30,618 bases of DNA from Thioalkalivibrio nitratireducens (GCA_011390385.1 JAABSN010000019.1:1-30618), one strand, 5' to 3'; shown: positions 9,907 to 16,984, numbered from the stretch's first letter. The notes: a model not told the origin generated them from the letters alone. Numbers and translations are program-made.

Positions 9907-9936
9907 AGGGGGTCCCGCTTGCGGGACCCCTTTTCG
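9907..9936 (+). terminator. Intrinsic terminator after the OmpA-domain gene
   Basis: Inverted repeat GGGGTCCCGC / GCGGGACCCC (9909-9930) with a tight loop, followed by TTTTCGTT. It ends the transcript about 50 bases after the stop codon. Confidence 0.88.
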
Positions 9937-9992
9937 TTCGCGGGTCTGCTCCGATTTCCGAGTGTCGCGCTGCGCACAGCGGCCGGGGCACC

Positions 9993-10010
9993 GATTCTTT
10001 TGCTAGAATC
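9993..10010 (+). promoter_or_regulatory. Candidate extended -10 promoter with dyad, sigma-54 activator gene
   Basis: TGCTAGAAT (10001-10009) fits an extended -10 (TGn-TATAAT) with no good -35. It is embedded in the dyad GATTCT-N6-AGAATC, which could be an operator. It lies about 33 bases before the activator start codon. Motif evidence only. Confidence 0.4.
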
Positions 10011-10042
10011 GAGGGTCTGAAGTCACCGACAAAGCCCCGTTC

Positions 10043-10996
10043 ATGGAAGCTCACCCGATACTGGGGAAATCCCCCGAATTACAGGCGGTGCTGCGTGCCG
10101 CGCAGCTGGTTGCCAAGGCCGATTGCCCGGTACTGGTACTCGGCGAGAGTGGCACCGGCAAGGAGGGACTGGCGCGCACGCTGCACCGATTGAGTCCGCG
10201 CGCGAGTGGCCCGTTCATCGCCGTGAATTGCGGAGCCCTGCCGTCCGAGTTGGCGGAATCGGAGTTGTTCGGTCATCGGCGCGGGGCCTTTACCGGTGCC
10301 GACCGTGATCATCCCGGCTTCGTGGGTGCCGCAGAGGGTGGCACCCTGTTTCTCGACGAAATCGGCGACCTACCGCTGTCGTTGCAACCCAAGCTGCTGC
10401 GTTTCCTGGAACGTGGCGAGCGGCAGCCGCTGGGGGATGCGCAGCCGCGCGCGGCTGACGTCCGAGTATTGGCTGCAACTCACCGCGACCTCCACGAGGC
10501 GTCGGACCAGGGGCATTTCCGGCGGGATCTCTTTTACAGGCTGCACGTCGTGCCTCTGGAATTGCCGCCGTTGAGGCTGCGTGGGCGCGATGTACTGCTG
10601 CTCGCCGACCACTTCCTGAACGAACTGGCAGACACCTACCAAACGGAACCCCCGCGATTGACTCCGCAGGCCCGGCGCGCGCTGCTCGACTATCACTGGC
10701 CCGGAAACGTGCGCGAACTGCGGCACCTATGCGAGCGCCTTGTGCTACTGCTTCCCGGACAGCTGCTGGGTTCTGAGAATCTTGGCCTCAGGGCCTCGCC
10801 CCGCAGCGGCGGCTCGCCGCAGGACGGCTTGGTCCGACTCCCTGCGGAAGGCCTCGAATTCGAGGCCCTCGAGCATGACCTTCTGCGCCAGGCCATGGTT
10901 CAGGCCAGGGGCTGCAAGGCTCAGGCAGCGCGTTTGCTGGGCCTCAGTCGAAACACACTTCTGTATCGATTGAAGAAGCACGCGATCGATTGCTGA
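10043..10996 (+). CDS. Sigma-54-dependent transcriptional activator without a sensor domain
   Basis: 317-residue bacterial enhancer-binding protein made only of an AAA+ domain and a Fis-type helix-turn-helix, like PspF or HrpR/S in layout. Walker A is GESGTGKE (34-41), the sigma-54-contacting GAFTGA loop is intact (81-86), Walker B is TLFLDEIG (101-108), an arginine-finger segment is RRDLFYRL (160-167), and WPGNVREL is at 219-226. The DNA-binding helices are about 283-315 ([19 protein letters not shown]). It has no receiver, GAF, PAS or V4R domain, so its activity must be set by level or by a partner. It faces the end of the NosL operon, whose upstream region carries a sigma-54 promoter and an enhancer-like dyad, so it is the obvious candidate regulator. 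No strong ribosome site precedes the ATG. Confidence 0.92.
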   Translation: MEAHPILGKSPELQAVLRAAQLVAKADCPVLVLGESGTGKEGLARTLHRLSPRASGPFIAVNCGALPSELAESELFGHRRGAFTGADRDHPGFVGAAEGGTLFLDEIGDLPLSLQPKLLRFLERGERQPLGDAQPRAADVRVLAATHRDLHEASDQGHFRRDLFYRLHVVPLELPPLRLRGRDVLLLADHFLNELADTYQTEPPRLTPQARRALLDYHWPGNVRELRHLCERLVLLLPGQLLGSENLGLRASPRSGGSPQDGLVRLPAEGLEFEALEHDLLRQAMVQARGCKAQAARLLGLSRNTLLYRLKKHAIDC

Positions 10997-11019
10997 GGGC
11001 CGGCGCGCTTCTCCTCCCG

Positions 11020-11149
11020 GTTGACGTGAAAAAACCCGCGTAGGGTGCCGTGAGGCGAAGCCGAACCGTACCGATACCACGCCGGTTCTGGCTCCAAGCC
11101 CTCTCGGGCGTTGAACGGTGCAATTCGCTGCGCTCATTGACACCCTACG
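11020..11149. repeat. Interspersed intergenic repeat, copy 1
   Basis: The core 11039-11149 begins CGTAGGGTGCCGTGAGGCGA and ends ATTGACACCCTACG, so its ends are imperfect inverted repeats. The first 30 bases are identical to copy 2 (17058-17165), the last 35 are nearly so, and the middle diverges. A GTTGACGTGAAA motif precedes it at 11020, as in copy 2. It sits between the convergent sigma-54 activator and nosL-like genes and may serve as a bidirectional hairpin. No transposase is linked. Confidence 0.85.
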
Positions 11150-11198
11150 TCTACAGTTTTCATATTCCGGGGTGGCAGGCATGGCGATGAAACTGCGC

Positions 11199-11729
11199 TC
11201 AGTTGATCCGGCCGGCATCCAGGTCGCGCAACAGTTCGGGCGAGATCTCATCGAAGCGCAGGATACGGGTCCCCTGGTGGTCGGCCTTGAACTCACGCGC
11301 ATCCTCGGCGCTGGCGAGTGGCACCAGTTCGTGCCCCATGGGTCCGAGAACGTCCGATCCCACCACGTACCAGGCTGATCGGGCGTCGATCCGGGTCATG
11401 CCATAGTATTCAGTAACACCAATGGCGGCGATTTCGTCGCTGTCGCGCCCCGAGGCGTAGCGGGCCGGATCGAACAGGTACTTGAAAAGATCCTTGGCTC
11501 CATCGAAGTGGTCGGCGTGTCCGTCCGTGTAGAGCACGGTGGCGATCCAGGCGGGATACCGTGCTACGAGCATTCCGCAGACCGGGCAGGTATCCCTTGC
11601 GCCGGGGTCCGGCATTGGGATACCGCCGGATCCGGTTCCGGGTAAGACCAACGCCACGAGCAATAGCAGTGGCAGCGCGAAAGTCCTTGCTGTTCCGATT
11701 GCCTGCAGCGTGCACGTGAGTTTCGTCAT
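11199..11729 (-). CDS. NosL-like protein 1 (predicted extracytoplasmic metal-binding protein)
   Basis: 176-residue NosL-family protein, last gene of the operon. NosL is a Cu(I)-binding accessory protein for nitrous oxide reductase; relatives occur outside denitrification clusters. An N-terminal hydrophobic segment (about 17-30) is followed by DTCPVCGMLVARYP (C48, C51, M53), the putative metal site, then YTDGHADHFDGAKDLFKYLF and a DVLGPMGHELVP segment typical of the family. Unlike classical NosL there is no lipobox Cys, so it is either secreted or anchored by its signal segment. AGGAG lies six bases before the ATG at 11729, which rejects the upstream start. The gap to the preceding gene is 32 bases. 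Family call is firm; copper binding is inferred. Confidence 0.87.
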   Translation of the reverse strand: MTKLTCTLQAIGTARTFALPLLLLVALVLPGTGSGGIPMPDPGARDTCPVCGMLVARYPAWIATVLYTDGHADHFDGAKDLFKYLFDPARYASGRDSDEIAAIGVTEYYGMTRIDARSAWYVVGSDVLGPMGHELVPLASAEDAREFKADHQGTRILRFDEISPELLRDLDAGRIN

Positions 11730-11761
11730 GATGGTCTCCTGCCACAATCGGTGGAAAAAGG

Positions 11762-12370
11762 TCACTGTGGAGTCCGTTGCACGCGGGCGCGGCGTTCGGC
11801 TCGTCGTCGCCGGATCATCCGCGTATCGCTTGCCATGTCCAGATAGGCCGCGGTCAATGCCGTGTCGAAGTCCCCGATCTCGCCTCCCTCCGATTGCCGC
11901 AGGCCTTCGGCTCGGGAATGCGAGGCAAAAGCCATCTTGCTGCGCGCCGACATGGTGCCGGGCAGCGAACTGCCGACCAGGTATGTCGCCTGGTCCACGT
12001 CGACAAGTGGCCGGGGCGACTCGCCGCTGCCGAAATCCGCCGCGTAGATGGCTCGGGGTCCCCGGTCGATGTTCAGACTCAGGCTGATCGCGGCACAGTG
12101 CAGGGAACAGGTCGCATCGACCCGTTCATCGTCATAATGGATGAGGTGGCGGCTGTGTTGCCATTGCCGACGATCCATGCCGCAGTAGGGGCAGCGCGGG
12201 TACTTCTCTAGTTCGTCTCGCAGGGGGTCGGTGTCCGGTGTGGTCTTGGGTGCGAATTGCAGCGGCGTGCCGTCAGCGCTGCAAGCCGCCGTCTCCATTG
12301 CGCTCGTTTTGCCCACCACGCCCAGAAATCCCGCAGCGGTTATCGTTCTAAGGTATTGTCTTCGGTCCAT
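11762..12370 (-). CDS. NosL-like protein 2 with Tat-type signal
   Basis: 202-residue protein with an N-terminal twin-arginine motif (DRRQYLRTITAAGFLGVVG), suggesting export in folded form, possibly with metal already bound. The mature part has YPRCPYCGMDRRQW (C60, C63, M65) and a second cysteine cluster DATCSLHCAA (C88, C92), so up to four Cys plus Met could form a metal site. A segment near 109-150 (IYAADF ... DVDQATYLVGSSLPGTM) matches the usual NosL layout, and the C-terminus ends in a strongly basic Arg-rich tail. GAGGAG lies six bases before the ATG at 12370. The long in-frame upstream extension is the shadow of the neighbouring gene in another frame. It differs enough from NosL-like protein 1 that the pair is not a recent duplication. 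Confidence 0.82.
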   Translation of the reverse strand: MDRRQYLRTITAAGFLGVVGKTSAMETAACSADGTPLQFAPKTTPDTDPLRDELEKYPRCPYCGMDRRQWQHSRHLIHYDDERVDATCSLHCAAISLSLNIDRGPRAIYAADFGSGESPRPLVDVDQATYLVGSSLPGTMSARSKMAFASHSRAEGLRQSEGGEIGDFDTALTAAYLDMASDTRMIRRRRAERRARVQRTPQ

Positions 12371-12408
12371 GGTGCTCTCCTCGTGTTTTCGTTTTGCAGG
12401 AACGGGTT

Positions 12409-13098
12409 TCAAATGCCCAACAGACCCTGCATCACCCTGAAGTAGCTCACCCCCTGGTAAAGGGTGCCGGCGCCGAGCGCGATCACACAAAGGGCTGCGA
12501 GTTGCATCAGACGCCCGCGCACCTTGCAACCGAGTCGTCCGACCACGTAGCTCAGGGTCAGCATCGAGGGCAGTGTCCCCAAGCCGAAGGCCAGCATCAG
12601 CACGGCACCCGGTACGGCCCCGCCAGCGGTGGTGGCCTGCACCGCCACCGCCAGAGTCAGGGAGCACGGCATGAACCCGTTGATCGTGCCGCCGATCCAC
12701 GCTCCGGCGACCGGGCCGCGGCGGTCCGCCGTGCGCAGTGCATGATTCAGCAGTCCCGACGGAAGAACCGATATCCCTAGCCGGCGTAGCGGGCCGATAC
12801 CGAGGATGTCGAGGCCGAGAAGGATCACGACAATTCCGGCGACGATCATCAGTACACCCTGCGCAGCACCCAGCGCACCCGCGGAGATCAGCAGCCCAAC
12901 CGCGCCCGCCGCGGCACCGGCGAATACGTAGACGGTGACACGTGCGCTGTGGTAGGTCAGGTAAGTCATCGGGTTTCTGGAGTGGCGGCCCATCTTGAGG
13001 AAAAAGGCCGAAACCAGCCCCCCGCACATGCCCACGCAGTGGCCGCTGCCCAGCAGCCCGGCCAGAAACGCGATCGCCCAGGTGTACTCGGCCTGCAT
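12409..13098 (-). CDS. SafE/DsbD_2-type membrane protein
   Basis: 229-residue polytopic inner-membrane protein with about six membrane segments. The first carries GSGHCVGMCGG (C21, C25) and a segment in the second half carries NGFMPCSLTLAVAV (C145). This paired Cys/Pro arrangement is that of the UreH/SafE (DsbD_2) family, which resembles the membrane domain of DsbD and is often found near copper oxidase assembly genes. Candidate roles are electron transfer across the membrane to the TlpA protein encoded just upstream, or copper delivery. The start overlaps the stop of the thioredoxin gene by one base (TGATG), implying coupling. Confidence 0.85.
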   Translation of the reverse strand: MQAEYTWAIAFLAGLLGSGHCVGMCGGLVSAFFLKMGRHSRNPMTYLTYHSARVTVYVFAGAAAGAVGLLISAGALGAAQGVLMIVAGIVVILLGLDILGIGPLRRLGISVLPSGLLNHALRTADRRGPVAGAWIGGTINGFMPCSLTLAVAVQATTAGGAVPGAVLMLAFGLGTLPSMLTLSYVVGRLGCKVRGRLMQLAALCVIALGAGTLYQGVSYFRVMQGLLGI

Positions 13099-13649
13099 CA
13101 GCGTGGCCCTCGCCGACCGGCGTCGGACGTGATCCGTTCTGACGTGTCAGCGAAGCCGAGTAGTGGCCCGGCCATGCGTTCGAAGGTGGCGGGATCGGAT
13201 TCGCCGAGGATGCGGCCGCGGACGATACCTTCGCGGTCGATGAAGAAGGTGACGGGGATGGCGATCACGCCGTAGCGGCGGGCGATCGCGGAGTCGGGGT
13301 CGAGCAGCGTGGGGTAGGTGTAATGGATACGGTCGACGAAGCGCTCGACGCGGCCGCGGTCCTGGCCGACGTTTACCGCGAGGATCTCCAGGCCCTGTTC
13401 GCGGAGTTGGCGGTACACCGGTTCCAGTTCGCGCATTTCGCGCCGGCAGAACGGGCACCAGTCGGCCCAGAAGCGCAGCGCGACGACCTGGCCGCGGAGT
13501 TCGTCCAGCGCGACCGTGCCACCCGCGAGCAACTCCAGTTCGAACGCGGGCGCCGGTTCCTCGTTGGCGACGGTGGTCCGTTCGTTGCCACAGCCCGCGA
13601 GCAGCCCGAGGAGTACGAGCGGGGCGAGGATGATTGCCTGCGGATACAT
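13098..13649 (-). CDS. TlpA-like thioredoxin lipoprotein
   Basis: 183-residue extracytoplasmic thioredoxin of the TlpA/AhpC-TSA group. The lipobox LLAGC marks Cys20 as the lipidation site. The fold starts near residue 33 and shows LRFWADWCPFCRREM, with redox pair C65/C68 (CPFC), and a cis-Pro at VIAIPVTFFID. It is a paralogue of the TlpA lipoprotein at the left edge of the window, but with CPFC instead of CPPC. Within this operon it would keep metal-site cysteines of the NosL-like proteins, or of an unseen target enzyme, reduced; that role is inference. Its ATG lies four bases after the stop of the membrane-protein gene. Confidence 0.9.
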   Translation of the reverse strand: MYPQAIILAPLVLLGLLAGCGNERTTVANEEPAPAFELELLAGGTVALDELRGQVVALRFWADWCPFCRREMRELEPVYRQLREQGLEILAVNVGQDRGRVERFVDRIHYTYPTLLDPDSAIARRYGVIAIPVTFFIDREGIVRGRILGESDPATFERMAGPLLGFADTSERITSDAGRRGPR

Positions 13650-13653
13650 GGTT

Positions 13654-14652
13654 TCAGTAGCCGAGCAGGATCAGGTTGGACTGCCAGATGATCCAGGCCG
13701 TCAGTAGAGCGAAGAAGGAAAATCCCGCTGCGGCGGTGATCACAAGCTTGGGTGCGGTTGTTGCCAGCACGCGACGCAGGCTTTCGCGTTGGCCGAATGC
13801 CGAAGTCAGCGCGAGGCCGATCCCGAGGGCGGCGGCGCCGAATAGCGGCAGGTACAGTGCGTAGCCGATGCGGCCGTACTCAGGCTGCAGCAGGCAGAAC
13901 GGACAGTGATGCAGTGGATGTTCGTACACGTACAGCGACACGAAGGCGACAATGGCAGCGATCGCGACCGGGAAGCTCAGCGTGGCGAGTATCCCGAACG
14001 GCAGCAGGCCACGACGCCAGCGCAGGTAGATCCCCGCGGCGACCAGTGTGAGTCCGAGCGTCCCGTACAGCGCGAGCATCGTCGGCAGGACCGGAAGTCC
14101 CGCCATGTGCGCCGCCACTGACTCCGCTTCCTGGCTGAACAGGCTGCCGCAGCAGGAAGTGATCACATCCGGGTCCAGACGCAGGAAATAGGCTGCCTGG
14201 GTCGCCGCCGCGGCGAAGGTCAGCGGCAGGATGACCAGCAGCAGCGCATACTTCGCCCGGGTCAGCGGGTAATCCGGCGCCAGGGTGTCCATGCGTTGCA
14301 TCACCAGCCAGGCGGCGGCCAGGAAAAACAGCGTGATTCGCAGCAACAGTGCCGGAAACCCCCACTCGTTTGCGCTCAGGGCACCCACCGCGCACATTGC
14401 GCCGACGATCTGCAGTGCCATCCGGTCCAAGGTGTGCACGAACAGGGGCAGAATCAGGAACTGTGCCAGGAATACCAACCCAACTACCGTGCCGATCAGG
14501 TAGGTACGTTTCTCCAGACGCAGTTGCAAGGCCCGGCCGCTGGACGGATTCCAGTGACGCAGGATCTGCAGTGCGAACAGCCCGGCCGGCAACAGCAGCA
14601 ACAGGCTCAGCAGATCAGCCAGGAACAGAGCGAGGACCGGGGCCTGGGCCAT
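13654..14652 (-). CDS. Uncharacterised polytopic membrane protein with CC and HHCPFC motifs
   Basis: 332-residue protein with about nine predicted membrane segments (for example near 5-30, 50-75, 100-118, 134-157, 188-208, 216-243, 262-284 and 300-325). I do not recognise a named family. Two sites stand out, both placed at membrane edges: DPDVITSCCGSLF (C167, C168) after one segment, and EHPLHHCPFCLLQPEYG (H245, H248, H249, C250, C253) after another. Vicinal cysteines plus a His/CxxC cluster could bind copper or heme, or take part in disulfide exchange. It overlaps the ATPase stop by one base (TAATG) and is followed after four bases by the TlpA gene, so it belongs to the system. It could be a third membrane subunit of the ABC transporter. 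Confidence 0.8.
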   Translation of the reverse strand: MAQAPVLALFLADLLSLLLLLPAGLFALQILRHWNPSSGRALQLRLEKRTYLIGTVVGLVFLAQFLILPLFVHTLDRMALQIVGAMCAVGALSANEWGFPALLLRITLFFLAAAWLVMQRMDTLAPDYPLTRAKYALLLVILPLTFAAAATQAAYFLRLDPDVITSCCGSLFSQEAESVAAHMAGLPVLPTMLALYGTLGLTLVAAGIYLRWRRGLLPFGILATLSFPVAIAAIVAFVSLYVYEHPLHHCPFCLLQPEYGRIGYALYLPLFGAAALGIGLALTSAFGQRESLRRVLATTAPKLVITAAAGFSFFALLTAWIIWQSNLILLGY

Positions 14653-15359
14653 TAGTGGGGGGCCTCGCTGCGTCGTTGGTCCGCGACCAACCGGCCATCT
14701 CGGAGCTCTACGACCCGGTCGACCACCGCGGCGTCCCGCACCAGCGGGTCGTGGCTGCTCAGCAGCAGTGTGCGCCCTTCTCTTCGCAGTCCGGAGACGA
14801 TCTCCAGGAACGCCAGGGAGAGTTCCGAGTCGAGGTTCGCCGTGGGCTCGTCGGCGATCAGGACGGGTGGATCATTGATCAGCGCCCGGGCGAGAGCCGT
14901 GCGCTGCGCCTCGCCACCGGAGAGTGACTCGACGCGGGCATCGACCCGGTGGCCCAGGCCCAGTTCCTGGAGCAGGTCGAGGACGCGATCACGCAGGCTG
15001 CGGTAGGGAGTGCCGATCGGGTAGGCCGGCAGCATCACGTTGTCGAATACCGACAGGCCTTGTACCAGGTTGAAGCGCTGGAAAACGAAGCCGAAGGTCT
15101 GCCGGCGCAATGCTGCCCGGAACGGTTCCGGCAAGCCCGAGATTTCCTTCCCGTCCAGGTGCACCCGACCCTCGGTGGGGCGGGCCAGGCAGCCGATCAG
15201 GGTCAGCAGCGTGGTCTTGCCCGAGCCGCTCGGCCCGGACAGTACCGTGACGCCACCGGCGGGCAGTGTCAGGTCGATTCCGTTCACCGCCCAGAAGCGG
15301 TTGGGCCGATCCTCGTTGAAAGCCTTGCGGACTCCGCGCAGTTCGACATGACCGATCAC
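14652..15359 (-). CDS. LolD/MacB-type ABC transporter ATPase
   Basis: 235-residue ABC ATPase of the LolD/FtsE/MacB subgroup, which partners with FtsX-fold permeases in mechanotransmission or lipoprotein release rather than classical import. Walker A is GPSGSGKT (42-49), the Q-loop FQ is at 93-94, the signature LSGGE at 146-150 is followed by QRTALARAL, Walker B is VLIADEP (166-172), and the switch His is in SSHD near 202. The start is taken as GTG at 15359 because it overlaps the permease stop as GTGA, the same kind of overlap seen elsewhere in this window. Its permease is the adjacent FtsX-like gene. The transported or extracted substrate is unknown. Confidence 0.93.
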   Translation of the reverse strand: MIGHVELRGVRKAFNEDRPNRFWAVNGIDLTLPAGGVTVLSGPSGSGKTTLLTLIGCLARPTEGRVHLDGKEISGLPEPFRAALRRQTFGFVFQRFNLVQGLSVFDNVMLPAYPIGTPYRSLRDRVLDLLQELGLGHRVDARVESLSGGEAQRTALARALINDPPVLIADEPTANLDSELSLAFLEIVSGLRREGRTLLLSSHDPLVRDAAVVDRVVELRDGRLVADQRRSEAPH

Positions 15360-16498
15360 CGCATCACCTCGTCGGGGTCGGTCACCGCCGCCCGCCAGAC
15401 CGGGATCAGCGTGGCTGCGAGATAAGGGAATACGGTCAGGAAGAACAGCGTGAGCATCTGGCTGCCGCCGACGGTCGGAGTCAGTGCGAATTCCGGATAC
15501 AGCACCGACCAGCCCTGCATCACAGGCGCCAGCAGTGGCGCCGACAGACCGAACACATGCCAGTAGGCTGCAGTGGTGCCGAACACGAAGGCCGATAACG
15601 ACAGCAGACCACTTTCCCACAGTTTCACCCGCAGCACATCGCCGGTTTCCCACCCGACCGCCTTCAGGATTCCGATTTCCCGGCGTTCGTCAGCGGAAAG
15701 TCCCGAGGCTTTTTCCCAGGCCAGGATCGCGAATGCGAACAGGGCTCCCGTCATGGGCAGCAGGATCAGTGTCGAGCGCCAGTCGAAGACCGCATCGTAG
15801 GTGCGCAGCATTTCCTCGCGCAGGATGACGCGGCTGTCCGGCAACGCCTCCAGCACCTTGGTGGCGATCGTTTGCACTTCGCGCGGATTCGGCACGCGCA
15901 GGGTAAGGTCGGTGTACCTGCCGTTCGGGATACCGAAAAGGTCGCGGAAGTCGGTCTCGGCAACCAGCAGGAGATCGGCGCTGGCAAGCGCCGACGCCTG
16001 CGGCAGTACGCTCACGATGCGAAAGCTGGAGATGTGTCCATTGTGACCCCGGAGCCCCAGTGCGTCGCCCATGCCGGCACCCCGGGCACGCGCCAGGGCC
16101 GGCCCGATCACCGCGGTACCCGGCGTGATCCCGCCTTCCGGGGGTACCAGCAGCGTGTAATTGGCCCGCACCACGGGATCATAATGGTAGCCCCAGAGCC
16201 GGCCGCGGACTTCCCGAACGCCGCGGATTCCGCGCAGTGCCTCCGCGTGGTCCGCCGGGATCAGGTCGTGGCGGCCGGCGACCATGCGTTGCACGACAAT
16301 TTCCGGGGCTTCGGCCAGCAGCACCCCGGCCTCGTGTTGCAGCGCGCTGGCGTAGAACAGGACCGACGCCAGCAGGAACACCATCCCACCGTAAACGACG
16401 ACCAGCCCGGTGTTGCGGGCCTTGCGCCGCGCCATCGAGGACACCGCGTAGTCGATCATGTACCGCTGGCGTTCCAGCATGCCGCGGAAGTCATTCAT
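15356..16498 (-). CDS. FtsX/MacB-type ABC transporter permease
   Basis: 380-residue permease with the topology of the FtsX/LolC/MacB superfamily: one N-terminal membrane segment (about 30-52), a large extracytoplasmic domain (about 55-245), then three membrane segments in the C-terminal third (near 248-265, 296-320 and 345-370). Between the first two of these is the cytoplasmic loop ERREIGILKAVGWETGDVLR, characteristic of FtsX permeases contacting the ATPase. It overlaps the upstream small gene by eight bases and the ATPase by four. Such transporters usually act on periplasmic or lipid-anchored proteins rather than carrying small molecules through the bilayer. A NosFY-type copper-centre sulfur exporter would look different. 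Confidence 0.92.
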   Translation of the reverse strand: MNDFRGMLERQRYMIDYAVSSMARRKARNTGLVVVYGGMVFLLASVLFYASALQHEAGVLLAEAPEIVVQRMVAGRHDLIPADHAEALRGIRGVREVRGRLWGYHYDPVVRANYTLLVPPEGGITPGTAVIGPALARARGAGMGDALGLRGHNGHISSFRIVSVLPQASALASADLLLVAETDFRDLFGIPNGRYTDLTLRVPNPREVQTIATKVLEALPDSRVILREEMLRTYDAVFDWRSTLILLPMTGALFAFAILAWEKASGLSADERREIGILKAVGWETGDVLRVKLWESGLLSLSAFVFGTTAAYWHVFGLSAPLLAPVMQGWSVLYPEFALTPTVGGSQMLTLFFLTVFPYLAATLIPVWRAAVTDPDEVMR

Positions 16499-16814
16499 GC
16501 AGGTGCGGGGGAGGGCGGATCAGGACCCCGGTCGGAAAGTGTTCGAGCGCCAGCGGATGATTCTGGAACGCGGCGAAGCGGTCGGCCATGGCCGGGTGCC
16601 TGGCATGACGAGCTTCAGTAAAAAGCGCGAGATCGGTCAGTGACAATTCGCGCGCCAGCTCACTCGTGTTCTGAAGGCGTGCCTGTGCGTCGATTCGGGC
16701 GAGTGGTGCATGCAGCAGGACGATGGCTACCATCAGTCCGCCCAGCAGCAACACCGCCAACGCGCGATCGCCCATGCGAAATCGAAGTTGGGGCAGGGTT
16801 GATCGGGGTGCCAT
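16491..16814 (-). CDS. Small membrane-anchored His-rich protein, first gene of the NosL/ABC operon
   Basis: 107 residues; no named family recognised. One membrane segment (about 19-36, LAVLLLGGLMVAIVLL) follows a basic N-terminus, so the rest should be periplasmic. The C-terminal half is compact and His-rich: ARHARHPAMADRFAAFQNHP, then LEHFPTGVLIRPPPHLHE, with eight His in the last half, which suggests metal binding. The ATG at 16814 is preferred because a GTG at 16853 would lie within the predicted sigma-54 promoter. No good ribosome site is visible before it. Its stop overlaps the permease gene by eight bases, which argues that it is a real gene and part of the transporter. Confidence 0.72.
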   Translation of the reverse strand: MAPRSTLPQLRFRMGDRALAVLLLGGLMVAIVLLHAPLARIDAQARLQNTSELARELSLTDLALFTEARHARHPAMADRFAAFQNHPLALEHFPTGVLIRPPPHLHE

Positions 16815-16848
16815 GGTCGCTTGTTTCAGGGGGGTGCCTAAACGACGA

Positions 16849-16864
16849 GGCACATGTCGTGCCA
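16849..16864 (-). promoter_or_regulatory. Sigma-54 (-24/-12) promoter of the NosL/ABC operon
   Basis: Reading the minus strand, CTGGCACG (a perfect -24 box, 16865-16858), four bases ACAT, then GTGCC at 16853-16849. The invariant GG and GC dinucleotides are 12 bases apart centre to centre, as required; the -12 box matches TTGCW at three of five positions. The predicted start near 16838 leaves a leader of about 24 bases. The site is partly palindromic (GGCAC-N5-GTGCC), so a repressor operator is an alternative reading. Confidence 0.68.
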
Positions 16865-16918
16865 GGATCGCGGGTTACGCTGTTGCAGGCCATGCCCGCG
16901 CGCGTGAACGTTGGCGCT

Positions 16919-16953
16919 GCTGCATTTGCCTCACCAATGGCGTCAAATGCAGC
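16919..16953. promoter_or_regulatory. Enhancer-like inverted repeat upstream of the sigma-54 promoter
   Basis: GCTGCATTTG, 15 spacer bases, CAAATGCAGC: perfect 10-base arms. Its centre is about 100 bases upstream of the predicted start, the usual place for an upstream activating site bound by an enhancer-binding protein. The orphan activator at 10043-10996 is the likely binder. It could also be a transcript hairpin, but no gene ends here. Confidence 0.6.
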
Positions 16954-16984
16954 GGTGTGCCTTCCGTTAGCGCGAAGGTGCAGC

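Noticed and set aside
9984..10004. Sigma-54 promoter for the activator gene itself (GGGCAC ... TTGCT)
   Set aside because: The two boxes are three bases too far apart for a -24/-12 promoter.
11199..12370. Assignment as nosL of a nitrous oxide reductase cluster
   Set aside because: No nosZ, nosD, nosF or nosY is present and the linked ABC genes are of the FtsX/LolD type.
12371..13027. N-terminal extension of NosL-like protein 2 to 421 residues
   Set aside because: The added part lies on the SafE-type gene in another frame, and a good ribosome site with a twin-arginine start occurs at 12370.
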